Under the pieces are notes generated by a model that was given only the letters and a program-made list of their open reading frames with translations, made no database searches and was not told where the DNA came from. The translations under genes were made by a program, and so were the position numbers. A DNA stretch of 64,000 bases. Source: an uncultured bacterium. GTDB taxonomy: Bacteria; Actinomycetota; Coriobacteriia; Coriobacteriales; Coriobacteriaceae. The stretch is from contig CAJMPU010000012.1 in assembly GCA_905215505.1 (NCBI GenBank), forward strand, positions 6,276 to 70,275. Reading direction: 5' to 3'. Of this stretch, positions 17,687-25,750 are shown piece by piece (the first letter of the stretch is position 1; every line of letters begins with the position of its first letter).

Positions 17687-18185
17687 CCAGTTCCTCCCAG
17701 GTTACGCGGATTTTATCGAGCATTTCGGCGAGGTCCTCGCGCTCGTCGTGGGTGAGCGCGCTAAAGGCCCGTTCTCTAAAGCGGATGCGGGCCGCCTGGT
17801 CGATGCGGGCGTTTTCCCGGCCGGTTTCGGTCAGGCGAATGGTGAGTTGCCGTCGATCCTTGGGGTTACGGCTGCGCTCGATGAGGCCGTTGAGCTCGAG
17901 CTTGGACAGGATCTCGGAAAGCGATCCCGGCTTGAGGTCAAAGTGCATGCCGAGCTCCTGCTGCGACATCTCGCCGCCGGGTTGCTTGGCCAGCAGGCAG
18001 ATGATGGGCGCCTTGCCGGATACGCCTCCGCCATGAAAGTGCATGTAATGGCCGCAGAAGCCAAGCCCGTTAAGGATGCGCTTGGCAAGTGCATCCGATT
18101 GCGATTGCGCCTCGGGCGAATCTGCAGGCTCGATGGGGTCGCCGCCCGGCGTATGGGGGCAGAGGTCGATGCATTCGTCGCACAT
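17679..18185 (-). CDS. MarR-family transcriptional regulator
   Basis: A 168-residue MarR-type protein with a winged helix (MSQQELGMHFDLKPGSLSEILSKLELNGLIERSRNPKDRR) flanked by dimerisation helices. The N-terminus is Cys/His-rich (MCDECIDLCPH, CGHYMHFHGGG), which could bind a metal or sense thiols; that is inference. It heads the operon of the two ABC half-transporters and should repress it. ATG 18185 follows AAGGAG. Three 20-base-phased GGTACCTAA repeats upstream are its likely operators. Confidence 0.88.
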   Translation of the reverse strand: MCDECIDLCPHTPGGDPIEPADSPEAQSQSDALAKRILNGLGFCGHYMHFHGGGVSGKAPIICLLAKQPGGEMSQQELGMHFDLKPGSLSEILSKLELNGLIERSRNPKDRRQLTIRLTETGRENARIDQAARIRFRERAFSALTHDEREDLAEMLDKIRVTWEELDD

Positions 18186-18204
18186 GGTGTTGCTCCTTTC
18201 TTTA

Positions 18205-18280
18205 GTTAGGTAGAGAAATTGTTTTGTACCTAAGTGATTCTAGAGGTACCTAACTGATTGTCAAGGTACCGAATCGATTT
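18205..18280 (-). promoter_or_regulatory. marR operator region with three 20-base-phased repeats
   Basis: GTACCTAAGTGATT (18226), GTACCTAACTGATT (18246) and GTACCGAATCGATT (18266) repeat at exactly 20-base intervals just upstream of the marR start, and a further TTAGGTA (18205-18211 reading TTAGTTAGGTA) makes an inverted partner with the first. Two helical turns between sites suits binding on one face of DNA by MarR dimers. Confidence 0.65.
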
Positions 18281-18385
18281 TGTGGCAGTGCTGGGGTGCC
18301 GGTGCCAGGGGAATCTTGGACAGTCTTCGCAGCGTAGATTCAGCGGGCCACGGCGTATCCCGGAGTTTTCGATAGGTTCATTAAG

Positions 18386-18417
18386 GGGGCGAGACTGGCA
18401 GCTGCCGGTCTCGCCCC
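18386..18417. terminator. Hairpin after the fic gene
   Basis: GGGGCGAGAC pairs with GTCTCGCCCC, continuing inward through GGCAGCTGCC. It lies 16 bases beyond the stop of the minus-strand fic gene; a T-run is weak. Confidence 0.55.
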
Positions 18418-18432
18418 TTGGCTTTCCGAGAC

Positions 18433-19605
18433 TTAGAGCGGCTCGTCGCCGGTTCGGAGGATGGCGAGATATGGCTCATATGAAAACGTGCGGTATCGTT
18501 TCCTGCTCGTATCACGTTGGACAAGAATGCCCCAATCGGTAAATTGGGATATAAGGTTGTTTGCGCTCGATCTGCTAATCTGCATTCGTTCAGACACAAA
18601 GGCGGTGTCGACGATCGGATTGCCCTCGAGAAGGTCGAGTAGCATAAGGGCGTTCGTCGTAGCCCTTCCCGCCTTTTCGCGAATCAGCCTTTCGGTTTCC
18701 GAATGGAGGTCGACAAGCTTCCGCATCGAATCCCGCGCCTCGCGTGCGCTTGCAAGCAAGCAGGTACTGAAAAACGAAACCCATCCCTCAAAATCGCCTC
18801 TCTGCCTTACGCGCATAAGCCAATCGTAGTATTCGCTCCTGTGTCGTTTGAGTTCATACGAGGGGTAGATGACCGGCTTGGTGAGCGCCCCATCATGTAT
18901 GAGCGAAAGGAGGATGAGCAGACGCCCGAGGCGTCCGTTGCCGTCGAGGAACGGGTGCGCGGTTTCAAACTGGTAGTGCACCAAAGCGGCCTTGATGACT
19001 GGATCGATGTCGTCACGCTCGTTGATGAAAAGCTCGAGGTCGCCAAGTGCCTCCTTCATATCCTCCGTGTTGGGAGGGACATACGGGGCCTCATTGAGCG
19101 TGCAGCCGTTTGGTCCGACCCAGTTCTGAGTCGTCCTGAACTGGCCCGGCGTCTTGTCGGAGCCTCTGCCATTTCCAAGCAATGTGGCATGGACGGATTT
19201 GAGCAGCCTCATACAGAGTGGCAGTTCCTCCATGAGCGTGGTCGCCTGCTGCACCGCTCGAGTGTAGTTGACGACGTCGGTTAGGTCCCGGCTCGCATTG
19301 GATTCGTTTGACGGGTCAAGAACATCATCGAACGTACATTGCGTACCCTCGATTTGAGAGGACAAGAGCGCTTCCTTGCGAACGTACATAGAAAGGTACA
19401 TGTCGATGTTCGGAACAAAGCGAGACATGCCCTCAACCTCGCCGAGTATGGCGCGGCAATCGGAGACAAGCCGCATGGAATCAGCGGATAAATTGATTGG
19501 AAAGAATGAATCCATATTGGCGGGTCTAAACGAATCATAGGCGAGGGCTCCTGAAAGGTTGTGCCTGACGTTTCCCTGTCGTCCGGGTGTGATGGGTGCG
19601 AGCAT
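18433..19605 (-). CDS. Fic-domain protein with C-terminal winged helix
   Basis: A 390-residue Fic protein. The active-site motif HPFLDGNGRLGR (217-228) is complete, so it should transfer AMP or another nucleotide moiety to a protein. The inhibitory helix motif SSQIEG lies at 82-87, N-terminal to the Fic core, which is the class II arrangement of self-inhibited Fic enzymes. The last ~70 residues form a winged helix (FVSERMQISRSSANNLISQFTDWGILV), so the protein may bind DNA. Two TAAGAACAA palindromes directly upstream are candidate autoregulatory operators. It stands alone between marR and pdxY; base composition is a little lower in GC than its neighbours, a hint of transfer. Confidence 0.88.
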   Translation of the reverse strand: MLAPITPGRQGNVRHNLSGALAYDSFRPANMDSFFPINLSADSMRLVSDCRAILGEVEGMSRFVPNIDMYLSMYVRKEALLSSQIEGTQCTFDDVLDPSNESNASRDLTDVVNYTRAVQQATTLMEELPLCMRLLKSVHATLLGNGRGSDKTPGQFRTTQNWVGPNGCTLNEAPYVPPNTEDMKEALGDLELFINERDDIDPVIKAALVHYQFETAHPFLDGNGRLGRLLILLSLIHDGALTKPVIYPSYELKRHRSEYYDWLMRVRQRGDFEGWVSFFSTCLLASAREARDSMRKLVDLHSETERLIREKAGRATTNALMLLDLLEGNPIVDTAFVSERMQISRSSANNLISQFTDWGILVQRDTSRKRYRTFSYEPYLAILRTGDEPL

Positions 19606-19615
19606 CGTTAGTGTC

Positions 19616-19739
19616 CTAAGAACAAATTTGAGCCAAAACTTGTTCTTAGAATTTTATAGCGCCTTCTAAGGCCAAGTTTCTGCAATAAGAAGCGTCAGAA
19701 AAACTCTAAGAACAAAATTACGCCCAAACTTGGTCTTAC
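19616..19739. promoter_or_regulatory. Paired palindromes upstream of fic
   Basis: CTAAGAACAA...TTGTTCTTAG (19616-19649) has perfect 10-base arms. A second copy, CTAAGAACAA...TTGGTCTTAC (19706-19739), lies 90 bases away, with GCCTTCTAAGGC between them. They sit in the divergent gap between fic and pdxY and look like operator sites for a dimeric DNA-binding protein, possibly the Fic winged helix itself. Confidence 0.6.
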
Positions 19740-19826
19740 ATCCGAAGGCAAGACTTAGATTGCACTGCGCTACACTTAGTCGCATTATGGCGACATCGCG
19801 CCGCGCCCGACCCAAGGGGGACACTC

Positions 19827-20651
19827 ATGAAGAACACTCAGCTGCTGCTGATCAACGATATGTGCGGCTACGGCAAGGTCGCGCTCTCGGCCATGCTGCC
19901 GGTACTGTCGCACATGGGCTATCGCATCCACAACCTGCCGACGGCGCTCGTTTCCGATACGCTCAACTATCCCAAGTTCTACATTCACGACACCACGGAG
20001 TACGTGCGCCAGAGCCTCGCTATCTGGGAGGAGCTCGGCTTTGAATTTGATGCTATCTCGACCGGCTTTATCGTGACCGAGGAGGAGACGCGCATCATCT
20101 CGGACTTTTGCCACCGCCGCGCTCAAAAGGGCACCAGGGTGTTCGTCGATCCCATCATGGGCGATAACGGCAAGCTCTATGCCGGCGTGCCCGAGTCGAC
20201 CATCGGACTCATGCGCAGCTTGGTCGAGTGCGCCGACTACGCGGTGCCCAACTATACCGAGGCGTGCCTGCTCACCGATACGCCTATCGCCGAAGAGATT
20301 ACGGCCGATGAGGCCCGCACGCTCGTGGACGCCATGCTCGCGTTGGGCACCAAGTCGGTTGTCATTACGAGTGCGAAGGTCGATGGGGCGAGTGCCGTCA
20401 TCGGCTACGACCATGTGGCGGGGGAATACTTTGAGATTCCGTTTGAGCTGATCCCGGTGTACTTCCCGGGTACGGGCGATACGTTCTCGGCCGTGCTCAT
20501 GGGCCGCGTGATGAACGGTTGGAGCCTCCAGTGTGCCACGGCCGATGCCATGCGTGTGGTGGCCGAGCTTATCGAGCGCAATGCCGACCAAGAGGACAAG
20601 TCGGCTGGCCTTCCCATCGAGGCCTGCCTGGATGTGATTGACCATGAGTAA
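19827..20651 (+). CDS. pdxY: Pyridoxamine kinase / pyridoxal kinase-like protein
   Basis: A 274-residue ribokinase-fold kinase of the PdxY/pyridoxamine-kinase group used by Gram-positive anaerobes. It has VDPIMGDNGKLY (phosphate/substrate loop), NYTEACLLT, and the catalytic GTGDTFSAVLMG with the GTGD anion hole and Asp base. It should phosphorylate pyridoxamine/pyridoxal for the B6 salvage pathway. ATG 19827 follows AAGGGGG. The next gene starts inside its last codons, so the two are translationally coupled. Confidence 0.87.
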   Translation: MKNTQLLLINDMCGYGKVALSAMLPVLSHMGYRIHNLPTALVSDTLNYPKFYIHDTTEYVRQSLAIWEELGFEFDAISTGFIVTEEETRIISDFCHRRAQKGTRVFVDPIMGDNGKLYAGVPESTIGLMRSLVECADYAVPNYTEACLLTDTPIAEEITADEARTLVDAMLALGTKSVVITSAKVDGASAVIGYDHVAGEYFEIPFELIPVYFPGTGDTFSAVLMGRVMNGWSLQCATADAMRVVAELIERNADQEDKSAGLPIEACLDVIDHE

Positions 20652-20973
20652 CGCTGACGAGGGCGGCGCCAAGCCTGCAGGCGAGAGCAAGCCGCTCGGC
20701 GCGCCGCGTGGCAAGCGTCCGCGTATCCGCATTAGCTGCGTGGACCAGCTGGGGACGTGCCGCTGCCACCACGGTCACAAGCCGGGCGACGTTTTTGACT
20801 TTGACCGAGACCGCGGCAAGATGTGCGCCATGGCCTGCCATGTGGGCTTTCCCTATATCGATATCCTGCGCTATGGCGGAACCGTGCCTGGCAACGAGCC
20901 CGGCACGGCAAAGTTCTGCTGCCCCGAGGTCGATACTCTGAACGTCTGGCTTGCCGAGATCGTCGACGAGTAA
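20644..20973 (+). CDS. Small Cys-rich protein, TIGR04076-like
   Basis: A 109-residue soluble protein overlapping pdxY by 8 bases. After a 30-residue polar leader it has RIRISCVDQLGTC, a HKPGDVF turn, MCAMACHVGFPYIDILRYGG and a late FCCPEVD, the layout I recall for the uncharacterised TIGR04076 family. Its seven to eight Cys and two His could hold a metal or cluster. The function is unknown; coupling to pyridoxamine kinase is the only context. The family match is recognition, not a computed hit. Confidence 0.65.
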   Translation: MSNADEGGAKPAGESKPLGAPRGKRPRIRISCVDQLGTCRCHHGHKPGDVFDFDRDRGKMCAMACHVGFPYIDILRYGGTVPGNEPGTAKFCCPEVDTLNVWLAEIVDE

Positions 20974-20975
20974 CC

Positions 20976-21070
20976 GAGCGAGGATTTTCTCCCGTCGAAA
21001 TATCGAGCGTGGATTATCTCCCGTTTTGGGCGCAATTTCGCACTCAAAGTGGGAGATAGTCCTCGCTCGA
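20976..21070. repeat. GAGCG-GGA-CTCCC palindrome, left flank of ATPase gene
   Basis: GAGCGAGGATTTTCTCCC (20976) and CGAGCGTGGATTATCTCCCG (21004) both face the inverse arm GGGAGATAGTCCTCGCTCG (21051-21069). The loop ends in GCACTCAAAGT. The same design recurs at 22676-22739 on the other side of the ATPase gene. Confidence 0.65.
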
Positions 21071-21152
21071 TTTGTATGCGAGAATCCCGACCTCACTTAT
21101 GCCCATGCTTAGGCGCACGCGTCGTTGTTCTATGCGCGAGTAAGCTCAAATT

Positions 21153-21230
21153 TCTGCATTTCATCAAATTTCGGTACTAAAAATCTCTGCATTTCATCGA
21201 TAATAGTCGATATAAATATCTGCATTTCAT
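21153..21230 (+). promoter_or_regulatory. Three 12-bp direct repeats at exact 33-base spacing
   Basis: TCTGCATTTCAT occurs at 21153, 21186 and 21219, each within an AT-rich context (AAAT before, TC or TT after), with a 33-base period (three helical turns). The array ends 23 bases before the ATPase start codon. It resembles an operator or iteron array rather than a plain promoter. Confidence 0.7.
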
Positions 21231-21253
21231 TTATCGAGGCGATGGGAGAGCTT

Positions 21254-22615
21254 ATGTTGCGCAGGAAAATCGCTGATGAGCTTGATTGTTGGCAGAGATC
21301 CATTGAACGAAAGGCGTTGTTCGTCACGGGTTCTCGCCAAATCGGTAAGAGCTACTCGATTCGCGAGTTCGGTAAGTCAAACTACGCAACCTATATCGAG
21401 CTCAATCTCGCGGAAAATCGCCAGGCAAAAGATGCTCTTCTCGAGGCACGGGATGCCGACGATTTCATCAGCAGGGTGACGCTTCTCTCGGGAAAGCCGA
21501 TTGCCCCGGGCGAGACCCTCGTGTTTATCGATGAGGTGCAGGAGGCACCGGACATCATGACGATGGCCAAGTTCCTTGTCGAGGACGGTCGTTGCCGCTG
21601 GGCGTTCTCGGGATCCATGCTCGGGACCCAATTCAAAGGCGTCAGGTCCTATCCCGTGGGGTATGTCCATGAACTCAAGATGTTTCCGCTGGATTTTGAG
21701 GAGTTCAGCTGGGCGATCGGGGTGAGCGAAGAGGCGCGGCGCTCGATTTGCGATGCGTGCCGCAACGAGACACCGGTTCCTGGTTATATTCACGACGCAA
21801 TGATGGCAAACTTCAGGACCTATATCGTCGTCGGCGGGATGCCGGAAGTCGTGCAGCGATTCCTCGACACGCAGGGTGATCTGGCATCTGTCCGCCAGCT
21901 CCAGTCCGAGCTGAACGGGCAATACCGTCGGGATATCTCAAAATACGCGAACGGGCGCGCGCTCCAGGTGCAGAGTATCTTCGACCAGCTTCCTGTCATG
22001 CTGGAGGGCGAGAACAAGCGTTTTGTGCTCAACTCGATCGACCCCAAGGCCCATTTCGAGAAGTACCAGCGCGACTTCGTCTGGCTCGTCGATGCCGGCG
22101 TCGCCCTCAAGACCGATATCGTAACCGAGCCAAAGTCCCCGCTGCTTAAGACAGCGCGACCGTCCCAGTTCAAACTGTACCAGTCCGATACCGGGATGCT
22201 GATGGCCCGTTATCCCATCGGGGTCGCCCAAGCGGCGTACCTCGACAGCAAGGAGCCCAACCTCGGCGGCGTGTACGAAAACGTGGTGGCTCAACAGCTG
22301 GCTGCCCAGGGAAGGGGGCTGTATTACTACCAGACCAAGAAACGGGGCGAGGTCGATTTCGTGATCGACGGCCCGGATGGAACGGCCGTGCCCATCGAGG
22401 TTAAATCGGGGACGTATTACCATGCGCACGCCGCGTTGGGCCATGTGCTTGAAACGGCCGAGTATGGCGTAAAGCGCGGGATTGTTTTCTCGAGAGGCAA
22501 CGTTGAGCGCGACGGCGCCGTTCTCTATCTGCCTCTGTATGCGACTTGGACCCTTTCGGATGTTTTGGGCGACTTCCGTGCCGAGGGGATAAAGCTGGAG
22601 GTCAAGCCGGTCTAG
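21254..22615 (+). CDS. AAA-type ATPase with C-terminal DUF4143 (nuclease-fold) domain, type 1
   Basis: A 453-residue protein with Walker A GSRQIGKS (26-33), Walker B TLVFIDEVQEAP (89-98), an AFSGS sensor stretch, and a C-terminal DUF4143-type domain containing GEVDFVIDGPDG...PIEVKSG, an E-x-D...E-x-K pattern like the PD-(D/E)xK nuclease fold. These ATPases are common accessory genes in anaerobes and archaea; no function is established. I chose ATG 21254 (GGGAG five bases upstream); ATG 21242 in the same frame is the alternative. The gene is alone, preceded by a 33-base-phased repeat array and flanked by two palindromes of one family, which suggests a discrete inserted unit. Confidence 0.82.
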   Translation: MLRRKIADELDCWQRSIERKALFVTGSRQIGKSYSIREFGKSNYATYIELNLAENRQAKDALLEARDADDFISRVTLLSGKPIAPGETLVFIDEVQEAPDIMTMAKFLVEDGRCRWAFSGSMLGTQFKGVRSYPVGYVHELKMFPLDFEEFSWAIGVSEEARRSICDACRNETPVPGYIHDAMMANFRTYIVVGGMPEVVQRFLDTQGDLASVRQLQSELNGQYRRDISKYANGRALQVQSIFDQLPVMLEGENKRFVLNSIDPKAHFEKYQRDFVWLVDAGVALKTDIVTEPKSPLLKTARPSQFKLYQSDTGMLMARYPIGVAQAAYLDSKEPNLGGVYENVVAQQLAAQGRGLYYYQTKKRGEVDFVIDGPDGTAVPIEVKSGTYYHAHAALGHVLETAEYGVKRGIVFSRGNVERDGAVLYLPLYATWTLSDVLGDFRAEGIKLEVKPV

Positions 22616-22629
22616 GGACAGTCCCCGAC

Positions 22630-22656
22630 GCGACAAAGGGATAGTGCCTTTGTCGC
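22630..22656. repeat. Dispersed palindrome, GTGACAAAGGG family (copy 2, diverged)
   Basis: GCGACAAAGG pairs with CCTTTGTCGC just after the ATPase stop codon. The T-to-C change in both arms keeps pairing. Confidence 0.7.
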
Positions 22657-22675
22657 ATCCGCTATCCGAGATAAT

Positions 22676-22739
22676 GAGCGTGGATTTTCTCCCGTCTAGA
22701 GCGCACTTGAATGCTCAAAGTGGGAGAAAATCCACGCTC
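22676..22739. repeat. GAGCG-GGA-CTCCC palindrome, right flank of ATPase gene
   Basis: GAGCGTGGATTTTCTCCC (22676-22693) is the exact inverse of GGGAGAAAATCCACGCTC (22722-22739). The loop keeps GCGCA...CTCAAAGT from the left-flank copy at 20976. Confidence 0.75.
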
Positions 22740-22787
22740 GATCTGTATGCCGATGACGCGGCTCGCGAGGTTCGTGCCTCCGCGAAC

Positions 22788-23234
22788 CTACAGCTGCTCG
22801 AGCATAGCGGCGCAACCGGCGAGCACGTCGCGGTAGGTGGCATCGAAATTGCCGGTATACCAGGGATCGGCCACGTCGCCGGGGCGATCGGTCCAGTCGA
22901 GCAAGCGCGTAATCCTGCCGTCGGGGTCGTCGCCAAAGATGCGACGCAGGCCGCGCGCGTTCTCAGCATCCATATAGACAATGCGATCCCAGTCGCCATA
23001 CTCCGCGCGACGCACCTGGCGCGCGCGGTGGGCGACGACGGGGATTCCGACCTCGCGTAGCTTGGCAACGGTACCGTGGTGCGGCGGGTTGCCGATCTCC
23101 TCGGTCGAGGTCGCTGCAGAATCGATGACAAACTCGCCCGCGCGCCCAGCGCGGCGCACCAGCTCGGTAAACACGGACTCAGCCATCGTCGAGCGGCAGA
23201 TGTTCCCATGACAGATAAACAGTACGCGTTGCAT
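22788..23234 (-). CDS. Low-molecular-weight protein tyrosine phosphatase
   Basis: A 148-residue LMW-PTP. The P-loop CHGNICRS (Cys8-x5-Arg14) starts near the N-terminus, and DPWYTG near residue 122 carries the general acid Asp. In actinobacteria such enzymes dephosphorylate Tyr kinases or exopolysaccharide proteins; no kinase is nearby. ATG 23234 follows AAAGGTA; the frame upstream (19 residues) lacks a ribosome site and would displace the P-loop from its usual place. It is a single-gene minus-strand unit. Confidence 0.9.
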   Translation of the reverse strand: MQRVLFICHGNICRSTMAESVFTELVRRAGRAGEFVIDSAATSTEEIGNPPHHGTVAKLREVGIPVVAHRARQVRRAEYGDWDRIVYMDAENARGLRRIFGDDPDGRITRLLDWTDRPGDVADPWYTGNFDATYRDVLAGCAAMLEQL

Positions 23235-23294
23235 AGGACGATACCTTTCATATAGAAGGCTGCTAAAGGGTCGAAGCCGGACGCATGCCAAGTT

Positions 23295-24044
23295 TTATTT
23301 CTTGGCCAGTTTGAAGTAACGCTCAAATATCAATTCGAAAACGTAATAGAACATCAATCGACTGTCGAGGTCCATGCTGCCCAAGCGGATTTCTTTTTGC
23401 ACGGTGTAGATGGGGTAGTCGGCTAGTTTCGAGAGAGAATTTCGAGAAAAGCCGGTGAGCGTGACGACCTTGCATCCGCGCGTTTTGGCTATCGATGTGG
23501 CGTCAATAGACACCTGCGTCTCACCGCTGACTGAAACGCTGAAGACCAGGTCGTTTTTGCCAAGCAGTTCTGCGTAATGCCTCATGACGTGGCGTTCACT
23601 GAGCGTGTCGGTATTCTTGCCCATTATTTTGAGCTTTTCAGCCATTTCGAGGCACGGGTACTTCGAAAAACCCGAGCAGAAGAACACGATATGCGAGGCG
23701 TCCTGGATAAGACTCACAACCGAATCGATGACCCGGTCGTTAAGCAGATCTTTGGTCTGTACGAGCTGGGTATCAAGAGGAAGTGCCTCGATAGTGAATC
23801 GATTGCGGTCGAGCGAGGCGGAATACGATTGTTTGAGCTCCGTAAACCCCGAGAAGCCAAGCTTATGGGCAAGCCTGACGATTGTATTGGGAGCGACGAA
23901 GAACCGTTCAGCAACGCTCTTAAGCGTGACATCGTCAATATCATCACGCAGCTCGATGATGTAGCGCATGATCTCGCTTTCGAGATCGTTGAGCTTGCTC
24001 TCGCCAGCTCGCACATGATCATAAAAAGATTCTTGATCTTTCAT
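23295..24044 (-). CDS. RpiR-family regulator of the first GH4/PTS module
   Basis: A 249-residue RpiR-type regulator: N-terminal HTH_6 (SVAERFFVAPNTIVRLAHKLGFSGFTELKQS) and a C-terminal SIS sugar-phosphate-binding domain (FFCSGFSKYPCLEMAEKLKIMG, SVSVSGETQVSI). It is divergent from the GH4-PTS pair and should sense the imported sugar phosphate. I chose ATG 24044 (MKDQESFYDHV) for length; GAGGGGC lies ~12 bases upstream, somewhat far. Upstream in-frame codons give no better start. A paralogous regulator closes the neighbouring mirror-image module. Confidence 0.85.
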   Translation of the reverse strand: MKDQESFYDHVRAGESKLNDLESEIMRYIIELRDDIDDVTLKSVAERFFVAPNTIVRLAHKLGFSGFTELKQSYSASLDRNRFTIEALPLDTQLVQTKDLLNDRVIDSVVSLIQDASHIVFFCSGFSKYPCLEMAEKLKIMGKNTDTLSERHVMRHYAELLGKNDLVFSVSVSGETQVSIDATSIAKTRGCKVVTLTGFSRNSLSKLADYPIYTVQKEIRLGSMDLDSRLMFYYVFELIFERYFKLAKK

Positions 24045-24342
24045 AAGATGTTTCAGCCCCTCGCACCTCGCCGTATATATGGTACCGCTTTGTGTAGCCA
24101 GGTGAGAAATCGGTAATCGGTCAAGATTGCCTATTGCCCATGAACTGGGCAAACGCGCGTGTTTGCCTACACATATCTGTGTCGTGAGCGAAATCATGTG
24201 TCCCCGTTTCGCATTGGCCCACACGGGGACTCGCAAATGACCTTATGTCGCAAAATATCAATCGAAACGAAGCAAGCCGAGGACAACCGCGGAGCCCAAG
24301 GTCTTCGAGAACACCGATCAGCCAACCCTGGAGGGACGGAAC
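24045..24342. promoter_or_regulatory. Divergent control region of rpiR and the GH4-PTS operon
   Basis: This 298-base gap contains palindrome TTGCCCA-TGAAC-TGGGCAA (24134-24152) and stem GTCCCCGT...ACGGGGAC (24200-24240). They are candidate RpiR operator and leader hairpin respectively. I see no clear -35/-10 pair. Confidence 0.45.
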
Positions 24343-25668
24343 ATGAAGGATAAGCTCAATATTGTGATCGTTGGCGGCGGCTCCACGTGGTGCCCTGGCA
24401 TTCTTAAAGCCCTGACCAAGCACATGGACATTCTGCCGCTGAACCGCGTGATGCTCTATGACATCGATGCCGAGCGTCAGCGTCCGATCGGCGAGTTTGG
24501 CAAGATCCTCTTTGCCGAGGAGGAGCCCGGTGTGGAGTTTGGTTACACCACCGATAAGGACGAGGCATACACCGACGTTGACTTTGTGCTCTGCCAGATT
24601 CGTACCGGCGGCTACGAGATGCGCAGCAAGGACGAGAAGATTCCGCTGCATATGGGAATCATCGGCCAGGAAACGGTGGGCCCTGGCGGCATGGCTTACG
24701 GTATGCGCTCCATGCATGACATGGTTGAGATCGTCAACGACGTTCGCGCTCATAGCCCGGAGGCGTGGATTATCAACTACACCAACCCGGCTGCTATTGT
24801 GGCATATGGTCTCGAGCGCGTCCTGCCCGATGAGCATCGCGTCCTCAACATCTGCGACCAGCCTGTCAACCTCATGCGCTCTTACGGTCGCCTGCTCGGT
24901 CGCGATATGAGCAAGACGGAGCCCGTGTACTTCGGCCTCAATCACTTCGGTTGGTTCAAGCACATCTACGATGAAGAGGGCCATGACCTCGTCCCGCAGA
25001 TTAAGGAATACACGGAGAAGAACGGCTTCCTTCCTGCCGATGCCGAGCAGCGTGACCAGTCCTGGCTTGATACCTACGCCATGGTCAAGGACATGCTCGA
25101 GGACTTCCCCGACTATCTGCCCAACACTTATCTGCAGTACTATCTGTATCCCGAGTACAAGGTCGCTCACCTCGACCCCGACTACACTCGCTCCGACGAG
25201 GTTATCAACGGTCGTGAAAAGCGCGTGTTCGCCGAGTGCGAGCGTGTTGCCAAAGTCGGCACCGCAAAGAACTCCTCGGTTGTGCAAAACGACGCTCATG
25301 GCGATATGATCGTGGAAATCACCTCGGCCATTTATCGCAACACCAACAAGACCTTCATTGTCATCGTGCCCAACAACGGCATTATCGAGGGCATGCCCGA
25401 TGACGCCATGGTCGAGGTCGCGGCAAGCGTGGGCGCCAATGGCCCGCAGCCCTATGCTGTTGGCAAGATCGGTACCTTCTATCGCGGCCTTATGGAGAAC
25501 CAGTACGCCTATGAGCGCCTGACTGTTGAGGCTTGGATGGAGGGTTCCTACGAGAAGGCTCTGCAGGCACTCACGCTTAATCGTCTGGTCGGTGACGCAA
25601 AGAAGGCTCGCAAAGTGCTCGACAAGCTCATCGAGGCCAATAAGGATTACTGGCCGGAGCTTAAGTAG
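24343..25668 (+). CDS. GH4 phospho-glycosidase (GlvA-like, CDQP variant)
   Basis: A 441-residue GH4 enzyme: NAD-binding VIVGGGSTWCPGI at the N-terminus, MRSKDE, GQETVGPGG, metal-binding Cys171 in the NICDQP stretch and His201 in GLNHFGW, and a DYWPEL end like B. subtilis GlvA. GH4 enzymes hydrolyse phospho-disaccharides by an NAD+/Mn2+-dependent redox mechanism. In this family CDMP marks 6-phospho-alpha-glucosidases and CNVP phospho-beta-glucosidases; here the motif is CDQP, closest to the alpha type but altered next to the active site, so substrate may differ. It is followed by its PTS importer after 82 bases. Confidence 0.87.
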   Translation: MKDKLNIVIVGGGSTWCPGILKALTKHMDILPLNRVMLYDIDAERQRPIGEFGKILFAEEEPGVEFGYTTDKDEAYTDVDFVLCQIRTGGYEMRSKDEKIPLHMGIIGQETVGPGGMAYGMRSMHDMVEIVNDVRAHSPEAWIINYTNPAAIVAYGLERVLPDEHRVLNICDQPVNLMRSYGRLLGRDMSKTEPVYFGLNHFGWFKHIYDEEGHDLVPQIKEYTEKNGFLPADAEQRDQSWLDTYAMVKDMLEDFPDYLPNTYLQYYLYPEYKVAHLDPDYTRSDEVINGREKRVFAECERVAKVGTAKNSSVVQNDAHGDMIVEITSAIYRNTNKTFIVIVPNNGIIEGMPDDAMVEVAASVGANGPQPYAVGKIGTFYRGLMENQYAYERLTVEAWMEGSYEKALQALTLNRLVGDAKKARKVLDKLIEANKDYWPELK

Positions 25669-25750
25669 CTAGTTCCATAGCGCTTGATAACTGTTATGGG
25701 GCGTGTGGGTTGTAGAACTGCACGCCCCGTTTCTTTAAGAGGGGTATCCC

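Noticed and set aside
21153..21230. CRISPR array
   Set aside because: Only three 12-base repeats, with 21-base AT-rich spacers that themselves resemble one another, and no cas genes. An operator or iteron array fits better.
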